Below, piece after piece: positions 6,324 through 13,993 of a stretch of DNA of 17,901 nucleotides. This DNA is from Acidimicrobiia bacterium (lineage in GTDB: Bacteria > Actinomycetota > Acidimicrobiia > Acidimicrobiales > Acidimicrobilacustridaceae), in assembly GCA_016462055.1 (NCBI GenBank), contig JAEMTX010000008.1:1-17901 (forward strand), written 5' to 3'. Under the pieces are notes generated by a model. The model was not told the DNA's origin. It was given only the letters and a program-made list of their open reading frames with translations, and ran no database searches. The stretch's first letter is position 1, and the number at the start of each line of letters is the position of its first letter. Made by a program: the position numbers and the translations under genes.

Positions 6324-8293
6324 ACCTCGCACTCGGAAGAGCGGGAGTCACTCTTGGTCTTGCTGCTGCCGTCCTCGGGGTAATCACCGTTGGGTATGGA
6401 CTTCTCCGCAAACGGCCCGATCTTGTTCGTCTTTCGCGTTGGTATGCAGCGCTGGTCTTTCTCGGTGGATTTGTCGCCGCGTGTGCGATGGAGAGCGCGT
6501 TAATTACCCGAGACTTCACCGTGAAGTACGTCGCTGAAAATGGATCAACAAAGACCCCGGCGCTCTACAACTTCGCAACCATGTGGGGAGCGCTTGAAGG
6601 ATCAATCATTTTGTGGGCGCTTATTCTCGGCGGGTATCTCGTTGCGGTCGTGCTGAAGTTCCGCAAACGGCTGGCCGATCCACTGGTGGGTTGGGCTGTC
6701 TTAACGATGCTCATTGTTTGTGTGTTTTTCTTCGGGCTCATGGCCGGACCTGCGAATCCATTCACGGGTTTCTCGCCACCCGCTGGCTTCGACGGGCCGG
6801 GGCCCAATCCATTGCTGCAGAACAATCTGTTGATGGCGTTTCATCCGCCAATGCTCTACCTCGGTTACGTCGGATTCACTGTTCCATTTGCGTTTGCAAT
6901 CGCCGCGCTCATCACCGGTCGCGTTGGCGAGGGATGGTTGCTTGCAACCCGCCGATGGACTTTGATCGCGTGGGGTTTTCTCACCGTCGGCATCATTCTT
7001 GGTTCGTGGTGGTCCTATGAAGTGCTGGGTTGGGGTGGCTATTGGGCCTGGGACCCCGTCGAAAACGCGTCGTTGCTCCCGTGGCTCACAGGTACCGCGT
7101 ATTTACACTCGGTCTTGGTGCAAGAACGACGTGGCATGTTGCGGGTGTGGAACATCTCGCTGTTGTGCGCAACATTTGCGCTCACAATTCTCGGCACGTG
7201 GATTACTCGTTCCGGAGTGCTCGAGTCAGTGCACGCATTTACAACGTCCAGTATTGGAATCGCTCTGATCAGTTTCTTTGCACTCATTGTTTTCTCCACG
7301 GTGGGACTCATCGGTTGGAGAGGTGACCGGCTTCGATCGCCAGGGCGTATCGATTCACCGCTATCGCGCGAAGGGGCGTTCTTGGCGAACAACGTTCTGT
7401 TCGCCGCTTTCGCTTTCGTCATCTTGTTAGGAACGTTGTTCCCGCTAGCGGTCGAGGCATTGAACAACGATCGGGTGTCAGTGGGAGTGCCGTATTTCAA
7501 TCGCATGACCATGCCCATCGGGTTGACATTGCTCTTCCTCATGGCGATCGCACCGGTGTTGCCGTGGCGCAAAGCAAGCGCGGAGCTTCTTCGTCATCGC
7601 TTGATCTGGCCCGCATGGATCGGCGTCGGATCAATGGTCTTCTCAGTCGTCGTTGGTGCGCGCGGATTCATTCCAGTTTTGGCCTTTGGCCTCGGAGGTT
7701 TCGCCGCCGGGTCGGCTGGACGTCAGATCGCCCTTGCGACTCGTCGTCAGGGATGGCGCGGATTCGTCGGTCGAGCAAATGGCGGGATGGTTGTTCACCT
7801 CGGCGTCATCATCATTGCGATGGCATTTGCCGCGAGCTCGAGTTACGTGCGCCAAGCAGAGTTCACGCTCACTCCGGGACAATCGGCGGAGTTCGCGGGG
7901 CACACGCTTGTCTATGAAGGCCAGAACAGAAAGCAGGAGTCGGCAAAGATTGTCGATCAGGTCTTGATCCGTATCGATGGAACTGGTCCGTGGGCTCCGT
8001 CGCTCAATAAGTTTGCGAATGGAAATCAGACCATTGGTACGCCGTCGGTTCGGTCGACATTCAAAGATGACGTCGCACTGTCGGTGATCGATATCAGAGA
8101 TGGCGAGAACGGTTCAGTCACTATTCGAGTGACGGTGCAGCCGCTCATCATCTGGCTCTGGATCGGCGGCGGCGTGATGGCGTTCGGAACACTTCTTGCT
8201 GTCTTCCCAGGACGACGACGAAATCCTCTTGATGCAGTGTCGGCGCCATTGGCGATGGAACCGCCAAAGGAACCGACCGGAGTAACCCCATGA
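6320..8293 (+). CDS. ccmF: CcmF, cytochrome c haem lyase core subunit (WWD family)
   Basis: A 657-residue multi-spanning membrane protein of usual CcmF length (E. coli about 647). It carries the WWD signature WGGYWAWDPVENASLLPW (238-255), with histidines at FHPP (His175) and YLHS (His263) as expected haem ligands. Other family landmarks are FATMWGALEGSIILW (85-99), NPLLQNNLLMAFHPPMLYLGY (163-183) and TRSGVLESVHAF about 30 residues after the WWD segment. A large extracytoplasmic region (about 520-610) precedes the last membrane span. CcmF, with CcmH and CcmI, attaches haem from CcmE to the reduced CXXCH cysteines of apocytochrome c. The GTG at 6320 overlaps the ccmE stop (GTGA), and the gene ends in an ATGA overlap with ccmG. 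Confidence 0.95.
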   Translation: MNLALGRAGVTLGLAAAVLGVITVGYGLLRKRPDLVRLSRWYAALVFLGGFVAACAMESALITRDFTVKYVAENGSTKTPALYNFATMWGALEGSIILWALILGGYLVAVVLKFRKRLADPLVGWAVLTMLIVCVFFFGLMAGPANPFTGFSPPAGFDGPGPNPLLQNNLLMAFHPPMLYLGYVGFTVPFAFAIAALITGRVGEGWLLATRRWTLIAWGFLTVGIILGSWWSYEVLGWGGYWAWDPVENASLLPWLTGTAYLHSVLVQERRGMLRVWNISLLCATFALTILGTWITRSGVLESVHAFTTSSIGIALISFFALIVFSTVGLIGWRGDRLRSPGRIDSPLSREGAFLANNVLFAAFAFVILLGTLFPLAVEALNNDRVSVGVPYFNRMTMPIGLTLLFLMAIAPVLPWRKASAELLRHRLIWPAWIGVGSMVFSVVVGARGFIPVLAFGLGGFAAGSAGRQIALATRRQGWRGFVGRANGGMVVHLGVIIIAMAFAASSSYVRQAEFTLTPGQSAEFAGHTLVYEGQNRKQESAKIVDQVLIRIDGTGPWAPSLNKFANGNQTIGTPSVRSTFKDDVALSVIDIRDGENGSVTIRVTVQPLIIWLWIGGGVMAFGTLLAVFPGRRRNPLDAVSAPLAMEPPKEPTGVTP

Positions 8294-8877
8294 CGGCCGC
8301 GTCGGGAGAATTCGTTCCGCCGCGCGGTGGTAGCAAACTCGCTCGCAACGCCGCAATCATCGTTGGCATCTTGTTAGTTGGGCTGATTGCACTCCTTGCC
8401 ACGCGCGGGACAAGCACACCGATCTCGAGTCGCGTTGTTGGTCAAGCGGGGCTCGATTTTTCGGGAACGACACTCGACGGCTCAACGTTTCGCATGGCCA
8501 ATCATCGAGGCGAGTGGGTGCTCGTCAATTTCTTTGCAACCTGGTGCACTCCCTGTCGACTCGAAAATCCGCAGATCCAACAGTTTGTCGATTCTCACAA
8601 GGCCGACCCGGTAAAAGTGGTAAGCGTCGCGTTCTCTGACGATGCGGCTTCGATTAGCGCGTATTGGGTGAAGGAACGCAATACCTGGCCCGTGATTTCC
8701 ACTGATACCGGATTGATTGGACTTGATTACGGCGTCACCAAAGTTCCTGAGTCGTACATGGTTGCTCCGAGTGGTCTTGTTGTTGCCGGATTCTTTGGTG
8801 GCGTGACTGCATTAGATCTCGACACGGTCATTGCTGACAATGGCGGGATGGCCGTGGCCGGGGTGGGGGCAAAATGA
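8290..8877 (+). CDS. ccmG: CcmG/DsbE, membrane-anchored thiol-disulphide oxidoreductase
   Basis: A 195-residue thioredoxin-fold protein with an N-terminal membrane anchor (about 20-38). The active site is FFATWCTPCRLENP, with Cys86 and Cys89, and the cis-proline is in KVPESYMV (Pro153). It probably keeps the apocytochrome CXXCH cysteines, or CcmH, reduced outside the membrane so that haem can be attached. The electron donor, usually CcdA or DsbD, is not in the window. The ATG at 8290 overlaps the ccmF stop (ATGA), and the gene ends in an ATGA overlap with ccmH. Taken alone it could be any TlpA/ResA-like protein. The operon position makes CcmG the best name. Confidence 0.9.
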   Translation: MTAASGEFVPPRGGSKLARNAAIIVGILLVGLIALLATRGTSTPISSRVVGQAGLDFSGTTLDGSTFRMANHRGEWVLVNFFATWCTPCRLENPQIQQFVDSHKADPVKVVSVAFSDDAASISAYWVKERNTWPVISTDTGLIGLDYGVTKVPESYMVAPSGLVVAGFFGGVTALDLDTVIADNGGMAVAGVGAK

Positions 8878-9407
8878 GTTCGTTGATCGCGAAAGGTTTT
8901 CCGCTCCGCCGCTGGGGCCCATGGATCGCTCTCTTCGTCGTCGCTGTCGGAGTTCTCTCAATCGCTACGTTCGGCACGCTGTCTGCGCCCACCGCACAAG
9001 ACAGAGTGAGCACGATCTCCAATTCGGTGAAATGTCCGGTGTGTTCGGGCGAATCCGTTGCTGCATCAAACGCCCCGGCCTCTCAAGAGATTCGTCGCCA
9101 GATCGCCGAACAAGTGCAACAAGGCCAGACCGACGAGGAGATCCGCTCGTTCTATGCTGCGAAGTACGGGCAAGGGATTTTGCTGACGCCATCGGCATCG
9201 GGTGTGAATGCACTCGTGTGGATCCTTCCAATCGTTGCATTCGCCATCGGTATCGCAGCCTTGGCGATTGTGTTTCGACGATGGTCAACGATGCCGGCGG
9301 AACGGGCGACCGACGAAGACAGGGAACTTGTCGACTCTGCGTTGCGGGCGGAAGCAGATGACTCCGATATCGATAACGATCCTCACGGCGAGGGAGCATC
9401 TCGGTGA
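8874..9407 (+). CDS. ccmH: CcmH, apocytochrome thiol-handling subunit
   Basis: A 177-residue protein anchored at both ends: an N-terminal hydrophobic segment (about 15-37) and a C-terminal one (about 112-134) flank a three-helix extracytoplasmic domain. The redox motif is VKCPVCSGESVAAS with Cys54 and Cys57, matching the LRCxxC motif of CcmH/CycL. QEIRRQIAEQVQQG and FYAAKYGQGILLTP are also typical. It reduces or holds the apocytochrome cysteines before haem attachment by CcmF. E. coli CcmH is fused to a CcmI-like TPR domain, but here the two are separate genes. The ATG at 8874 overlaps the ccmG stop, and the gene ends in a GTGA overlap with ccmI. A hydrophilic acidic tail follows the last membrane span. 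Confidence 0.92.
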   Translation: MSSLIAKGFPLRRWGPWIALFVVAVGVLSIATFGTLSAPTAQDRVSTISNSVKCPVCSGESVAASNAPASQEIRRQIAEQVQQGQTDEEIRSFYAAKYGQGILLTPSASGVNALVWILPIVAFAIGIAALAIVFRRWSTMPAERATDEDRELVDSALRAEADDSDIDNDPHGEGASR

Positions 9408-10300
9408 CAACGCCCACTGGTGGTGGCGGAACCGCAGCTCGTCGAGCGGCACGTGAATCGTTGGCGATAGAAGGCCAGAAGCCGGCGCCCAAAAAATCGG
9501 TTACGAGCGCACCGCGGCGTCGCGATCTCGATCCCGATGTTTTGGTTGCGCTTGAAGAGGAACGAGATTTCCTCCTTCGCTCTTTGCAAGACCTCGAGCG
9601 CGAGCATGCAGCGGGCGATGTCGACGATGCTGATTTCGAAGAACTAAAGGATGACTACACCGCTCGCGCTGCTGCGGCGATCCGCGCTGTCGAAGATCGC
9701 AATGCCTCGGTAAAAGCGTTAAGGCCGCAACGGGATTGGAAGCGAACTGCACTCGCATTGGTCGTCGTTGGGTTCGTTGCCGTTGGTGCTGGTTGGGTGG
9801 TCTTTCGCAACGCCGGAACTCGAGCTCCTGGGCAAGGACTCACTGGGGAAGCCCGCCAAGACAGCGCCAACCTCATTTTGCAAGCGCAGGGACTCACCGG
9901 TCAGGCCCAAGCATCGCTGCAGGCAGGCGATTCGGCGAAGGCTTTGAAGCAGTTTGAAAACGCAGTGCAGGCCTACGACAAGGCGTTGCAGCTTTCTCCC
10001 ACCAACGTCGAGGCGATGACCTACCGCGGTTGGGTAATGCACACGATCGCGTTAAGCAGTGAGCCTTCTGTCGGGGCTCAGTTCGATGTAAAGGCGCGGG
10101 AGTATCTCAACGAAGCGATCGCAACTGACCCCACCTATTCAGACGCCCGAGTGTTCCGAGCGATTTTGGAACGCAACGCTGGCGAGTGGGCTGCAGCCAA
10201 GATCGATCTCGATGCAATCGACATGAATGAGATTCCGTTGTACATGACGCAGATGGTCAATAGCGTCAAAGACGATGTCGCTGCACGTCGTACGAGCTAA
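9404..10300 (+). CDS. ccmI: CcmI-like TPR protein, apocytochrome chaperone
   Basis: A 298-residue protein. The first 110 residues are cytoplasmic and include a charged helical stretch (ERDFLLRSLQDLEREHAAGD, 53-72) resembling the CcmI N-terminal region. One membrane segment follows (about 113-134). The C-terminal part contains TPR-like helices, for example ALKQFENAVQAYDKALQLSP and AREYLNEAIATDPTYSDARV. CcmI presents the apocytochrome C-terminus to the CcmFH ligase. The usual CcmI has two N-terminal membrane spans, whereas this one shows a single clear span after a long Lys/Arg/Pro-rich start. The assignment relies on architecture and position as the last gene of the operon. The GTG at 9404 overlaps the ccmH stop. 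The gene ends 6 bp from a converging gene, with no hairpin in between. Confidence 0.82.
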   Translation: MTTPTGGGGTAARRAARESLAIEGQKPAPKKSVTSAPRRRDLDPDVLVALEEERDFLLRSLQDLEREHAAGDVDDADFEELKDDYTARAAAAIRAVEDRNASVKALRPQRDWKRTALALVVVGFVAVGAGWVVFRNAGTRAPGQGLTGEARQDSANLILQAQGLTGQAQASLQAGDSAKALKQFENAVQAYDKALQLSPTNVEAMTYRGWVMHTIALSSEPSVGAQFDVKAREYLNEAIATDPTYSDARVFRAILERNAGEWAAAKIDLDAIDMNEIPLYMTQMVNSVKDDVAARRTS

Positions 10301-10306
10301 ATCCTC

Positions 10307-10768
10307 TTACTTTGACGGCGGAACATAACGGCCATGGAAGGGTCGGCCGTTTCGCATTTCGATGATCCACGTCGAACCCTTTTGATCGATCAGTGGGTCG
10401 TCTGTGTCCATGCCGTCGGCAACGAGCCTGCGCAGAAGGCGGGGGATGACGTCACCATGGCTGCAGACCACCCCGTCATCGTCATTGAGTGCGAGTAGCA
10501 AGCGATAGGCGATCTCGTCGTCGGCACCTTCGGCGAACGCGTCTGAAGTTTCGATCGTGAGATCAAATTTGGTTTCGAGTGGTTGCACGGTCTGCATGCA
10601 CCGCACGTAGGGGCTCGAGACGACGCGTCCAACCAGGATGTCACCGACGACTGCAGTGAGCGCTTGGGATTGCTTGATCCCACGATCGGACAAAGGCCGC
10701 AGGCGATCATCAGTTGCCCATTCCGAACGTTTGCCGGCATGGGCATGACGGAGGAGGAAGATTGTCAC
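10307..10768 (-). CDS. SixA-like histidine phosphatase
   Basis: A 153-residue cytoplasmic member of the histidine phosphatase superfamily, the short SixA-like type. The nucleophile motif is FLLRHAHAGKR, with Arg7 and His8. Further catalytic positions are Arg56 in SSPYVRCMQT and the second histidine in VCSHGDVIPRLL (His104). In known SixA proteins the substrate is a phosphohistidine on a signalling or phosphotransferase protein. The substrate here is unknown, and a small-molecule phosphatase is possible. I chose the GTG at 10768 (protein starting TIFLLRHA) rather than a TTG at 10789. GTG sits exactly 6 nt after a TACATT box, and family members usually begin a few residues before RHA. It lies 62 bp downstream of the cysteine desulfurase gene on the same strand and converges with ccmI. 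Confidence 0.8.
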   Translation of the reverse strand: MTIFLLRHAHAGKRSEWATDDRLRPLSDRGIKQSQALTAVVGDILVGRVVSSPYVRCMQTVQPLETKFDLTIETSDAFAEGADDEIAYRLLLALNDDDGVVCSHGDVIPRLLRRLVADGMDTDDPLIDQKGSTWIIEMRNGRPFHGRYVPPSK

Positions 10769-10774
10769 CCCGAT

Positions 10775-10780
10775 AATGTA
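10775..10780 (-). promoter_or_regulatory. Candidate leaderless -10 box (TACATT) for the SixA-like gene
   Basis: TACATT is followed by the 6-nt ATCGGG and the GTG at 10768. This spacing matches four other boxes in the window to within one base and helps decide the start codon. No convincing -35 is seen 17 nt upstream. Confidence 0.5.
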
Positions 10781-10808
10781 GTCAACCAAACGCCGTTAGT
10801 TTTCGCGA

Positions 10809-10825
10809 CGACTAATGCGTAGTCG
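10809..10825 (-). terminator. Hairpin downstream of the cysteine desulfurase gene
   Basis: CGACTA and TAGTCG form a perfect 6-bp inverted repeat with a 5-nt loop, starting 5 nt after the desulfurase stop. No T-run follows on the minus strand, so it is at best a weak or factor-dependent terminator. It could instead be an operator upstream of the SixA-like promoter. Confidence 0.3.
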
Positions 10826-10830
10826 AATGG

Positions 10831-11997
10831 CTACTGAGCAAGGGATCGAAGGTCGTGCAGAACTTGGGGTAGTTCTTGGCAGAGGGCATCGATGTCAGAG
10901 CTAGTGGTGTTGTGGCCGACCGAAACCCTTAGCGACCGCTGAGCGTCGACGCCCATAGCCTCAAGTACTGGTGACGGTTCAAGTCCTTCGGAAGCACACG
11001 AACTCCCTGAATGCAGCGCAATGCCGCGGCGGTCGAGACCGAGGACGACTCCCTGAGGTTCAACGCCGGCGACTCCGAGACAGACGAGATGGGGTAGGCG
11101 GAGATCCGGATTGGCGGGACCGAGAAGCGATACGCCGTCGATCGCTGTCAGATTGCTCACGGCTGTTGCCAGTAATTGGCGAGCGGTAGCCGATTCTGCG
11201 GCGAGTGTTGCCGCATCGAGTTCTTGGGCCGCGGCACCAAAGGCGATCGCTGCCGCGATGTTCTCAAGACCAGCGCGTCGTGCTCGTTCTTGTTCACCAC
11301 CGGTGAGAAGAGGTTCGAGTCGCAATCCCTGGCGGATCCATAGTCCGCCGATTCCACTGGGTCCGCCAAACTTGTGACTGCTGAACGAAAGAAGATCGAT
11401 GCCGAGTTCGCTTGGTACGACTGTGACACGACCTACAGCTTGGGCTGCGTCGACATGTAGGAGGATTCCGCGGTCATGGCACGCGCCGGCGATCTCGCGT
11501 AACGGTTGCAACGTGCCGACTTCGTGATTTCCCCACTGCAGGTGCGCGAGCGAGGTCGAGGGTGTAAGCGCAGCAATGAATTCGTCGACATCGATGCGAG
11601 CAGTGGGGTCGACGCCCACGACCGTGACGGAACCGCCAAATGCTGTCGCAAACATCTCGCTTGATCGGCGAACGGCGGAGTGTTCGACAGCTGAGTGCAC
11701 GACGTGTGGTGTGGTTCCTGTGTTCGCGCTGCGGCGAACTGCGCCCCACGTTGCGGAAGCGATGGATTCGGTCGCGCCGCTGGTGAAAATGATTTCTCGT
11801 TGTTTTGCTCCAAGAAGACTGGCGATCTGCTCACGAGCATTTTCGAGGAGCACCCGGGCGGTCATGCCTTCTTGGTGGATACGACCTGGATCACTGATCG
11901 ATGCTTGTTCCAGCATCGACTGCGCCTCGGTAAAGGCATCGTGCGCTCGCTCACGGAGTGGTGAGCTCGATGCGTAGTCGAGGTAGTGGCGGGCCAC
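10831..11997 (-). CDS. Cysteine desulfurase, NifS/IscS type
   Basis: A 388-residue PLP enzyme that removes sulfur from cysteine for Fe-S cluster and other sulfur cofactor synthesis. Visible motifs are TSGATES (72-78), the PLP-stacking His106 in VEHSAV, Asp183 in HVDAAQA, the PLP lysine Lys209 in SFSSHKFGGP and the persulfide Cys334 in SGSSCASEGLEPSPVL. The longer loop around the active-site cysteine is that of group I (NifS/IscS) rather than SufS. The GTG at 11997 is preferred because HYLDYASSSP then begins near the N-terminus and it lies 5 nt after the regulator's stop. An ATG at 12027 inside the regulator is the alternative, and neither has a clear Shine-Dalgarno. The gene is almost certainly co-transcribed with the SufR-like regulator upstream. 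No scaffold (IscU/SufU) gene is adjacent. Confidence 0.88.
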   Translation of the reverse strand: MARHYLDYASSSPLRERAHDAFTEAQSMLEQASISDPGRIHQEGMTARVLLENAREQIASLLGAKQREIIFTSGATESIASATWGAVRRSANTGTTPHVVHSAVEHSAVRRSSEMFATAFGGSVTVVGVDPTARIDVDEFIAALTPSTSLAHLQWGNHEVGTLQPLREIAGACHDRGILLHVDAAQAVGRVTVVPSELGIDLLSFSSHKFGGPSGIGGLWIRQGLRLEPLLTGGEQERARRAGLENIAAAIAFGAAAQELDAATLAAESATARQLLATAVSNLTAIDGVSLLGPANPDLRLPHLVCLGVAGVEPQGVVLGLDRRGIALHSGSSCASEGLEPSPVLEAMGVDAQRSLRVSVGHNTTSSDIDALCQELPQVLHDLRSLAQ

Positions 11998-12002
11998 GAC
12001 GG

Positions 12003-12722
12003 TCAGGCTTCGAGTGATGTGATGCACACATCGTCGCCCATGGGCTTCGACGACTCGAGTGCGATCGTGGCATCGCCACCGTGAAGTTCGGCAACCATGC
12101 CTTTCATCATTCCGCGGTCAACGGCGCAAATGACGGGATTCGCCATAACCGCATCGCCGAAAGGGCAGTGCTCGGACACGATTCGTAGTTCGTTATTGCG
12201 GCGTTCAGCGTGCGCCGCGAATCCCTGGGCAGTGAGCGCGTCGGCAACCGTTTGCAAGATTGCTTGAATTGACTGGTTGCGATCGACTCCTTCGCCGAGG
12301 CGTTGCGCCATGACGCGGCCGTATTCGATACCGACCTCTTCGGCCATTGCCTCGGCCTGATCGCGCGGAAGCATCTCGAGCGCGCGCCCCAGGAGTGTGA
12401 TCAACACATCGTCGTGGCGAACGGGAAGATCGAGATGATCGCCCTTTGTGGTCGCGGTGTAGCGCTTGGATGGGCGACCGGCGCCGGTGCCACCGCGGGC
12501 AACAGCGACTTCGAGGTACCCACCAGCGGTGAGTTTGTCGAGATGGTGGCGAGCTACGTTGGCATGGAGATCAAACTGGGTGGCCACCGCGCTGGCGGTA
12601 ACTCCGGCCTCAGAAGCTCGGGCGAACAGGTAGATCTCGCGGCGAGTGGGATCGCCAAAAGCCGATGTAATGGCCGTAACCACCGAACTGAATTCGGTCG
12701 GACTGAGGGTCGCCTGTTCCAC
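12003..12722 (-). CDS. sufR: SufR-like Fe-S cluster transcriptional regulator
   Basis: A 239-residue DNA-binding protein. The N-terminal winged helix-turn-helix (about 10-95) includes DPTRREIYLFARAS, VARHHLDKLTAGGYL and GAGRPSKRYTAT, an ArsR/SufR-type fold. The C-terminal half carries cysteines in HCPFGDAV (Cys186), NPVICAVDRG (Cys199, giving CX12C) and DDVCITS (Cys233), the kind of cysteine set that binds a [4Fe-4S] cluster in SufR. Proteins of this family repress Fe-S assembly genes when holding a cluster. Here the gene leads a transcript with the cysteine desulfurase and is divergent from mrp, so both Fe-S genes are plausible targets. The GTG at 12722 lies 6 nt after TAGAAT. That box is overlapped by an inverted repeat, which suggests autoregulation. 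Confidence 0.82.
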   Translation of the reverse strand: MEQATLSPTEFSSVVTAITSAFGDPTRREIYLFARASEAGVTASAVATQFDLHANVARHHLDKLTAGGYLEVAVARGGTGAGRPSKRYTATTKGDHLDLPVRHDDVLITLLGRALEMLPRDQAEAMAEEVGIEYGRVMAQRLGEGVDRNQSIQAILQTVADALTAQGFAAHAERRNNELRIVSEHCPFGDAVMANPVICAVDRGMMKGMVAELHGGDATIALESSKPMGDDVCITSLEA

Positions 12723-12728
12723 CTCGGT

Positions 12729-12734
12729 ATTCTA
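12729..12734 (-). promoter_or_regulatory. Candidate leaderless -10 box (TAGAAT) for sufR
   Basis: TAGAAT is followed by the 6-nt ACCGAG and then the GTG at 12722. It is the closest to consensus of the TANNNT boxes in the window, and the gene has no Shine-Dalgarno. Confidence 0.55.
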
Positions 12735-12752
12735 CCTATTGCCGTAGGAGAA
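12730..12752. promoter_or_regulatory. Candidate operator between sufR and mrp
   Basis: The core CCTA-N6-TAGG (12735-12748) is a perfect inverted repeat. It extends to TTCT-A-CCTA / TAGG-AGAA with a one-base bulge on the left arm. It overlaps the sufR -10 box at 12729-12734 and sits in the 59-bp gap upstream of mrp, so a bound protein could control both genes. SufR itself is the obvious candidate binder, but that is inference. Confidence 0.4.
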
Positions 12753-12781
12753 ATTCCCCAACCCGAAGCGAGACCCCCTAA

Positions 12782-13927
12782 ATGTCCATCACAGATGCCG
12801 ATGTCATCGAGGTACTTCGCCCCGTTGAAGACCCCGAACTGCACCGAAGCATCGTCGATCTCGGGATGGTTCGCGGCATCGCGATCGATGGCCCCGTCGT
12901 GGCCATCCAGATTGCGCTCACGGTTGCTGGCTGTCCTTTGCGCAACGAAATCCAAAATCGAGTTACGAATGCAATCGTTGCGCTCGATGGAATCGATCGC
13001 GTCGATCTTGATTTCACTGTCATGACCGATGAAGAACGCGCTGGTATTCGCGAACTCCTTCACGGTGATCCTGCATCGACTGCGGGAACAAATCAGGCTC
13101 ACGGTCATGCCGAAGGTCGGGTGATTCCTTTTGCAGACGCGTCGAGCTCAACGCGTGTCTTGCTGATTGCTTCAGGTAAGGGTGGTGTCGGCAAATCATC
13201 GATCACTACGAACCTTTCAATCGCGCTCGCACAACGCGGGCACAAAGTTGCAGTTGTCGACGCCGATGTATGGGGTTTCTCGATTCCGCGCATGTTGGGC
13301 GTCGATCACACACCCACGATCATTGACGAGATGATTGTTCCGCCCGAGGCGCATGGCGTTCGGTGCATCTCCATGGGTTTCTTTGTCGAGGAAGATCAGC
13401 CCGTCATCTGGCGTGGACCGATGTTGCACAAAGCGCTTGAGCAGTTCCTCACCGATGTCTTTTGGGACGAACCAGATTTTCTTCTTGTTGATCTTCCGCC
13501 TGGAACCGGCGACATCGCGTTGTCGATTGCACAGTTCCTCCCGCGTGCCGAGCTCTACGTCGTCACCACGCCGCAGCCGGCCGCGCAGAAGGTTGCACAA
13601 CGCGCAGCCTTCATGGCCGAAAAGGTGAACATCGAAGTCAAGGGTGTGATCGAGAACATGTCGTGGTTCACCGGTGACGATGGCAAGCGCTACGAGTTGT
13701 TCGGAGCGGGTGGCGGAGCCGAATTGGCTGAGCGCCTTGGTGTTCGCTTCGTCGGCCAGGTTCCGTTGGTGACTGCCCTTCGTCAGGGATCTGACGACGG
13801 CAACCCGATCGTGGCCGTGGATCCCGAGAGCGAGGCTGCGCTCGCCATTCGAGCGCTCGCCGAGGTTATTGACCTTGAACTCGCTCCCACCCGGCGCTAC
13901 AACGCCGGTCTGAAGTTGCTGGGATAA
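12782..13927 (+). CDS. mrp: Mrp/ApbC-type P-loop ATPase, Fe-S cluster carrier
   Basis: A 381-residue cytoplasmic protein. An N-terminal MIP18/DUF59 domain (about 5-90) contains DLGMVRGI and the conserved Cys51 in TVAGCPLRNEI. A deviant-Walker ParA-like ATPase follows, with SGKGGVGKSS (131-140), VDADVWGFSIPRMLG (159-173) and VDLPPGTGD (236-244). It probably binds and transfers Fe-S clusters using ATP. The C-terminal CXXC found after ENMS in many bacterial Mrp proteins is absent; the site reads ENMSWFTGDDGKRYELFG (291-308), and from memory actinobacterial Mrp proteins also lack it. The gene is divergent from sufR across a 59-bp gap with an operator-like repeat. The ATG at 12782 has no good Shine-Dalgarno. 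Confidence 0.9.
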   Translation: MSITDADVIEVLRPVEDPELHRSIVDLGMVRGIAIDGPVVAIQIALTVAGCPLRNEIQNRVTNAIVALDGIDRVDLDFTVMTDEERAGIRELLHGDPASTAGTNQAHGHAEGRVIPFADASSSTRVLLIASGKGGVGKSSITTNLSIALAQRGHKVAVVDADVWGFSIPRMLGVDHTPTIIDEMIVPPEAHGVRCISMGFFVEEDQPVIWRGPMLHKALEQFLTDVFWDEPDFLLVDLPPGTGDIALSIAQFLPRAELYVVTTPQPAAQKVAQRAAFMAEKVNIEVKGVIENMSWFTGDDGKRYELFGAGGGAELAERLGVRFVGQVPLVTALRQGSDDGNPIVAVDPESEAALAIRALAEVIDLELAPTRRYNAGLKLLG

Positions 13928-13993
13928 CAGCTCGGTCTCGCGACCTAGCATGAGGCGCCGGCCATCAGGTCGGTTTCGTACAGGAGGAACTTC

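Noticed and set aside
10301..10306. Terminator between the convergent ccmI and SixA-like genes
   Set aside because: The gap is 6 bp and I found no hairpin in or beside it, so no feature was entered.
12303..13025. 240-residue plus-strand open frame spanning sufR, the gap and the start of mrp
   Set aside because: It is antisense to one clear gene and out of frame with another, and it crosses the divergent promoter region.
13934..13945. GGTC-TCGC-GACC hairpin after mrp as a terminator
   Set aside because: Only a 4-bp stem with no T-run, too weak to support a call.
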